Shown here one piece after another: positions 52,601-57,000 of a stretch of DNA of 64,000 nucleotides. The notes below the pieces were generated by a model that made no database searches, was not told where the DNA came from, and saw nothing but the letters and a program-made list of their open reading frames with translations. This DNA is from Anodontia alba (lineage: Eukaryota > Mollusca > Bivalvia > Lucinida > Lucinidae), in assembly GCA_964016985.1 (NCBI GenBank), contig OZ024825.1, forward strand, positions 33,262,057 through 33,326,056, read 5' to 3'. Numbering within the stretch: position 1 is the first letter of the stretch; each line of letters begins with the position of its first letter. Made by a program: the position numbers and the translations under genes.

Positions 52601-53988
52601 ACGGTGTGTGGCGCTCTTCGTTCCATTGACTCTTGCTAAACTAACCCGTAAAAAGCCAAGAAACCCTGCATCTGAAAATGTCGTCTGTTTATGTTGTCTG
52701 CTGAATATTCTTGCAAACTTTTCAAACCTATTTTTGCATTCAGGCAAACAGTGTGGACCCTGGTCAGACTGCTACTAGAGGAGCAGTCTGACCTGGGCCA
52801 ACACTGTTTGCAAAAGTGACTTTTAAAATACATGCAGATGACAAAGCAGACGACAGTTGTTGTGATTGACTAAGACGGGAGTGTTCTTCACTTCAATGTG
52901 TCCAAGGGAAAATGATACGCTTTCGACGGAGGGACAACTCTGTCAAAGTTCTTTCGGAAAAGGGGTCCACTCTAAAAGGAAATAATTTGTTTCCATGGGT
53001 AGTCTCCAGTATTTTAAGGAAGTAAAGTTCTAGGGAACTTAATTCCCGCCTGAAACAGTTATCCCCTTATTAGAATGGCAGTTATATTTTCAGGTGTATC
53101 TGTTTCCTTTAAGACTAATAACTAATAAATATTAGCTCTGTATTAGTCTGATCTAACTATAGCAGATATGGTACCCATTTTCCATTCTCTGTTTCAGATA
53201 CTTGCTTTGGATTACTGTGCGCGTTTTCTGGAGGCAGCTATGTACATACAAAAAGGAAACACGATGATGTTCCCTTCAAGTAATGCCGAAGGTAAACCGT
53301 TGGCAGCTTCACTTCAGCCCAGCTACAAGCCTGAAAATATACTGTTTAAGCAGGTGAGTTACAATTAGCAAAATATCATTGTCTGTTATTACATCTGGAG
53401 AATTTGCAACACACACATATTACAGTTTAAGTAACAAGCCTAGCTAATTTACAAAACACGTATAATAGTTTAAGTAACAACTATTATTTTTAAATGGCAC
53501 ATCAGTAAACATACATACAACAGAAACGCGATATTTTTTATGAAGAAAGATATGAAGATATCCCATAAAAGCATATAGTCACAAAAGGCACAAATTTAGT
53601 TACAGGTATCATTATTGTAATGACAATACAAAAACAGTACATGAAAAAGACGGTTTGCTGCCGCCACAGGACACTTAGCATCAAGCTTGGTGATGTTAAA
53701 GATGTTCTGTAAAGAGGAAGCCTTTGAAGTCAACAAAATTTGTCAGTGAACCGAAACAATATCTGAATGGGTCGTATTGATACTAGCACTGTGGTCATCT
53801 TCTTCAATGGCTGCCCACTTTGCTTTCGGTTTTATTTCTGTTTGTATTGTTTTACTCTTTGGAGCTGCAACAGGAGATAAGGATTAGGTTTCGCGTGAGT
53901 AAAACTGGTTTAAGCCTCGCCCCAACTCCCCGGATCCCCACCCCAAGTAGTTTTCCTACTGGTCTTTGCAAGGCGGTTGTCCTGTTCC

Positions 53989-54022
<34 letters not shown>

Positions 54023-57000
54023 GGGGGGAGGGGGAGGGGAGGTTCTGCGTCGGAGGTTTTATGTTTAGCGTTTGTTTTGCCATTTTTATTCCTCATTTCT
54101 CCTGTTCATCACGAAAACATGCCTATATAAGTTTGACCCCCTTAAACCCCACTTTTATATTGTAAAACTGGGGTTTACAGGGGTATACATTATTTTTCTT
54201 AATTTTGCTCGAAAGCATAGATTTGCGAGGCGGTTCTAACGAGTACCCACAATCTATGTTTTGAGCAGAAATATGAAAAATATCAAAAGTTTTTATTCGA
54301 AAATTTTCAGTTTTGGAGGTGAAATTTTCAATGTATTTGAATAGGCGTATTTTCGTGATGGATGCCGCGGGAAGGCTGTGCTTCCTGGTTCTGGCATTTC
54401 CTGTGTATCTTTACTTATATTTAATTTTGAGTCTATTTATGATTAGAAATGCAAATGCAATACTGCCCATAATCTTTGGCAGAAATAGATTATGAAAGGA
54501 CGGATCCTTTGGAAGCAAACACACATCAGATAAGCGAAAATAGCATACTCGATTTTATTGAGTTTATTTGTAAACAGAAATATATCACGTCACATTGCTC
54601 AAAAAAAGTAAGAGAAAAGTCCAGCGAGTGCCACAATCACAAGTCGCAGCTCATCCCAGACAGGAAGAGGAAGAAGAAACAGACAGACAAAACCAAACAA
54701 GCGCAAATCGAACAAACGTACGGAAAGCACTAAGATTAGTTCTCTTTTCCCTAAGCGAGGTAATCGCAATGCTAAAAGGACTGAAAAATACAAGAACAAA
54801 ATAACACAAATAACACAAGGCAAGACTTAAAACAAATCGCCTCGTATAATAAACCACAAAGCAACAAAGAATAAGACTAACACCGGGACCACCGCCTTAG
54901 AACGGGGTTTAAAGCACTTTTACGGCCAGCCAACTTCACCCTGGGTCCCGATGCTTGTCTCAATATAGAAATGCATAAAAATTCGGTTCACATAAAGGCT
55001 CCCAACTCAGTCAGTGCAACAAAGCGAAAACATAATAATCGCTATGATAAACAAAGACGAGTACTCATGGCAATTCTACTTTGTGCCAGAGTAAATGAAA
55101 ACCAATAGTTTAACCACGGCGGGCCAAGCCAAAGACATATCGTCAAGCTCCGACCTACTGGTTAAAGTTTTACGAAGAGGCCGTCATTGAGTCTGAGGCC
55201 CGAAAACGCCGTCGTGCAATTGAAGGGTGAAACACAGCCATCAACAATGATTGGCTTGATAACTAGGCATGTAGTCTGCCGCATAATATCCAGGCTATAG
55301 CCAATTCTTTATAATGCTTAATTAGCTTTCTGAATTGCTCCGAAAAGTTAGATTTTCCCACAATTTTACTAAATCTGTGTACTAAGTCTCCGTAAAATTC
55401 TTGTTCCGATATACCTTGTTGCAGAAGTGTTTTCCGACCGACGTTATATTTTTCTACAAAGGCACTGTGTCTGCGATAAAATTTCGAAAACGCCTTGCGA
55501 AGTTTAAAATAACGATAGCCCTGCCTAAGCCTCCTGGTTATATTCAATTTTCAACTTACTGATCCCAAAAGAGCAAAACAGATTAGCCAAGAAGACGTAA
55601 GAGGTGACGTTTCTATTTTATAAACAGCATCCAGCTACTCATGCCACCTTGGTCACAGACTTTAAATGTTTGAGGAGTGCGCATGGGAGCATCTGTATAC
55701 TTTGGACATCTGTTTAGGTTTGTTTGTAGCTGAAAAATAGCATAGAAGATGTCCAGGAAGAGCATCAATCACAGAACATAGCGTTCCAAGAGGAAGAGCA
55801 AAAAAAAATCTACACTCTGAGATTCTACATGGTTTTTCCAGACGTCCATAAAGTAGATGTTATATACTTAGTGTCAGAAAAATACATGATTTACTAAAAT
55901 CTGAGTTTCTGCTCATTTTTCAGTTCACTTGGCTAGCAAATGAAGTGAGAATCGACAATGATCTTACTGTTCTAACATTTCTGGAGAGGGCCAATGAACC
56001 AAAAGGTATTGGAATTTCAATCATTGCAAATTTAACACTCTGTACGTTTATTAGCTCACCTGAGCATAAGCTCAGGGTGAGCTATTGTCATCACCCTATG
56101 TCCGTTGTCCGTCGTCCGTCGTTCGTCGTCAACAATTAGTTTGTTAACACTCTAGAGGTCACAGTTTTGACCCAATCTTGATGAAACTTGGTCAGAATGT
56201 TTGCCTCTATGAAATCTAGGTCAAGTTCGATACTGGGTTACTTGGGGTCAAAAACTAGGTCACCAGGTCAAATCAAAGGAAAAACTTAACACTCTACAGG
56301 TCATAATTTAGACCCAATCTTGATGAAACTTGCTCAAAATGTTTGCCTCTATTAAATCTAGGTCAGGTTCGAAACTGGGTCACTTGGGGTCAAAAACTAG
56401 GTCACCGGGCCAGATCAGCAGAAAACCTTGTTAACAGTCTATCGGTCACATTTTTGAAGCAATCATCATGAATCTTGCTCAATATATTTGTCTTGATGAT
56501 TTCTAGGTCAAGTTTGAAACTGGGTCACCTGGGGTCAAAAACTAGGTCACCTGGCCAGATCAGCAGAAAACCTTGTTAACACTCTAGCGGTCACATTTTT
56601 TGAGGCAATCATCATGAATCTTGCTCATCATATTTGTCTTGATGAATTCTAGGTCAAGTTCGAAACTGGGTCACCTGGGGTCAAAAACTAGGTCACCTGG
56701 CCAGATCAGCAGAAAACCTTGTTAACACTTTAGCAGTCACATTTTTGAAGCAATCATCATGAATCTTGCTCAATATGTTTGTCTTGATGATTTCTAGGTC
56801 AAGTTCGAAACTGGGTCACTTGGGGTGATAAACTAGGTCACCGGGCCAGACCAGCAGAAAACCTTGTTAACACTCTAGCGGTCACATTTTTGAAGCAATC
56901 TTCATGAATCTTGCTCAATATATTTGTCTTGATGATTTCTAGGTCAAATCTGAAACTGGGTCACCTGGGGTCAAAAACTAGGTCACCGGGCCAGATCAGC

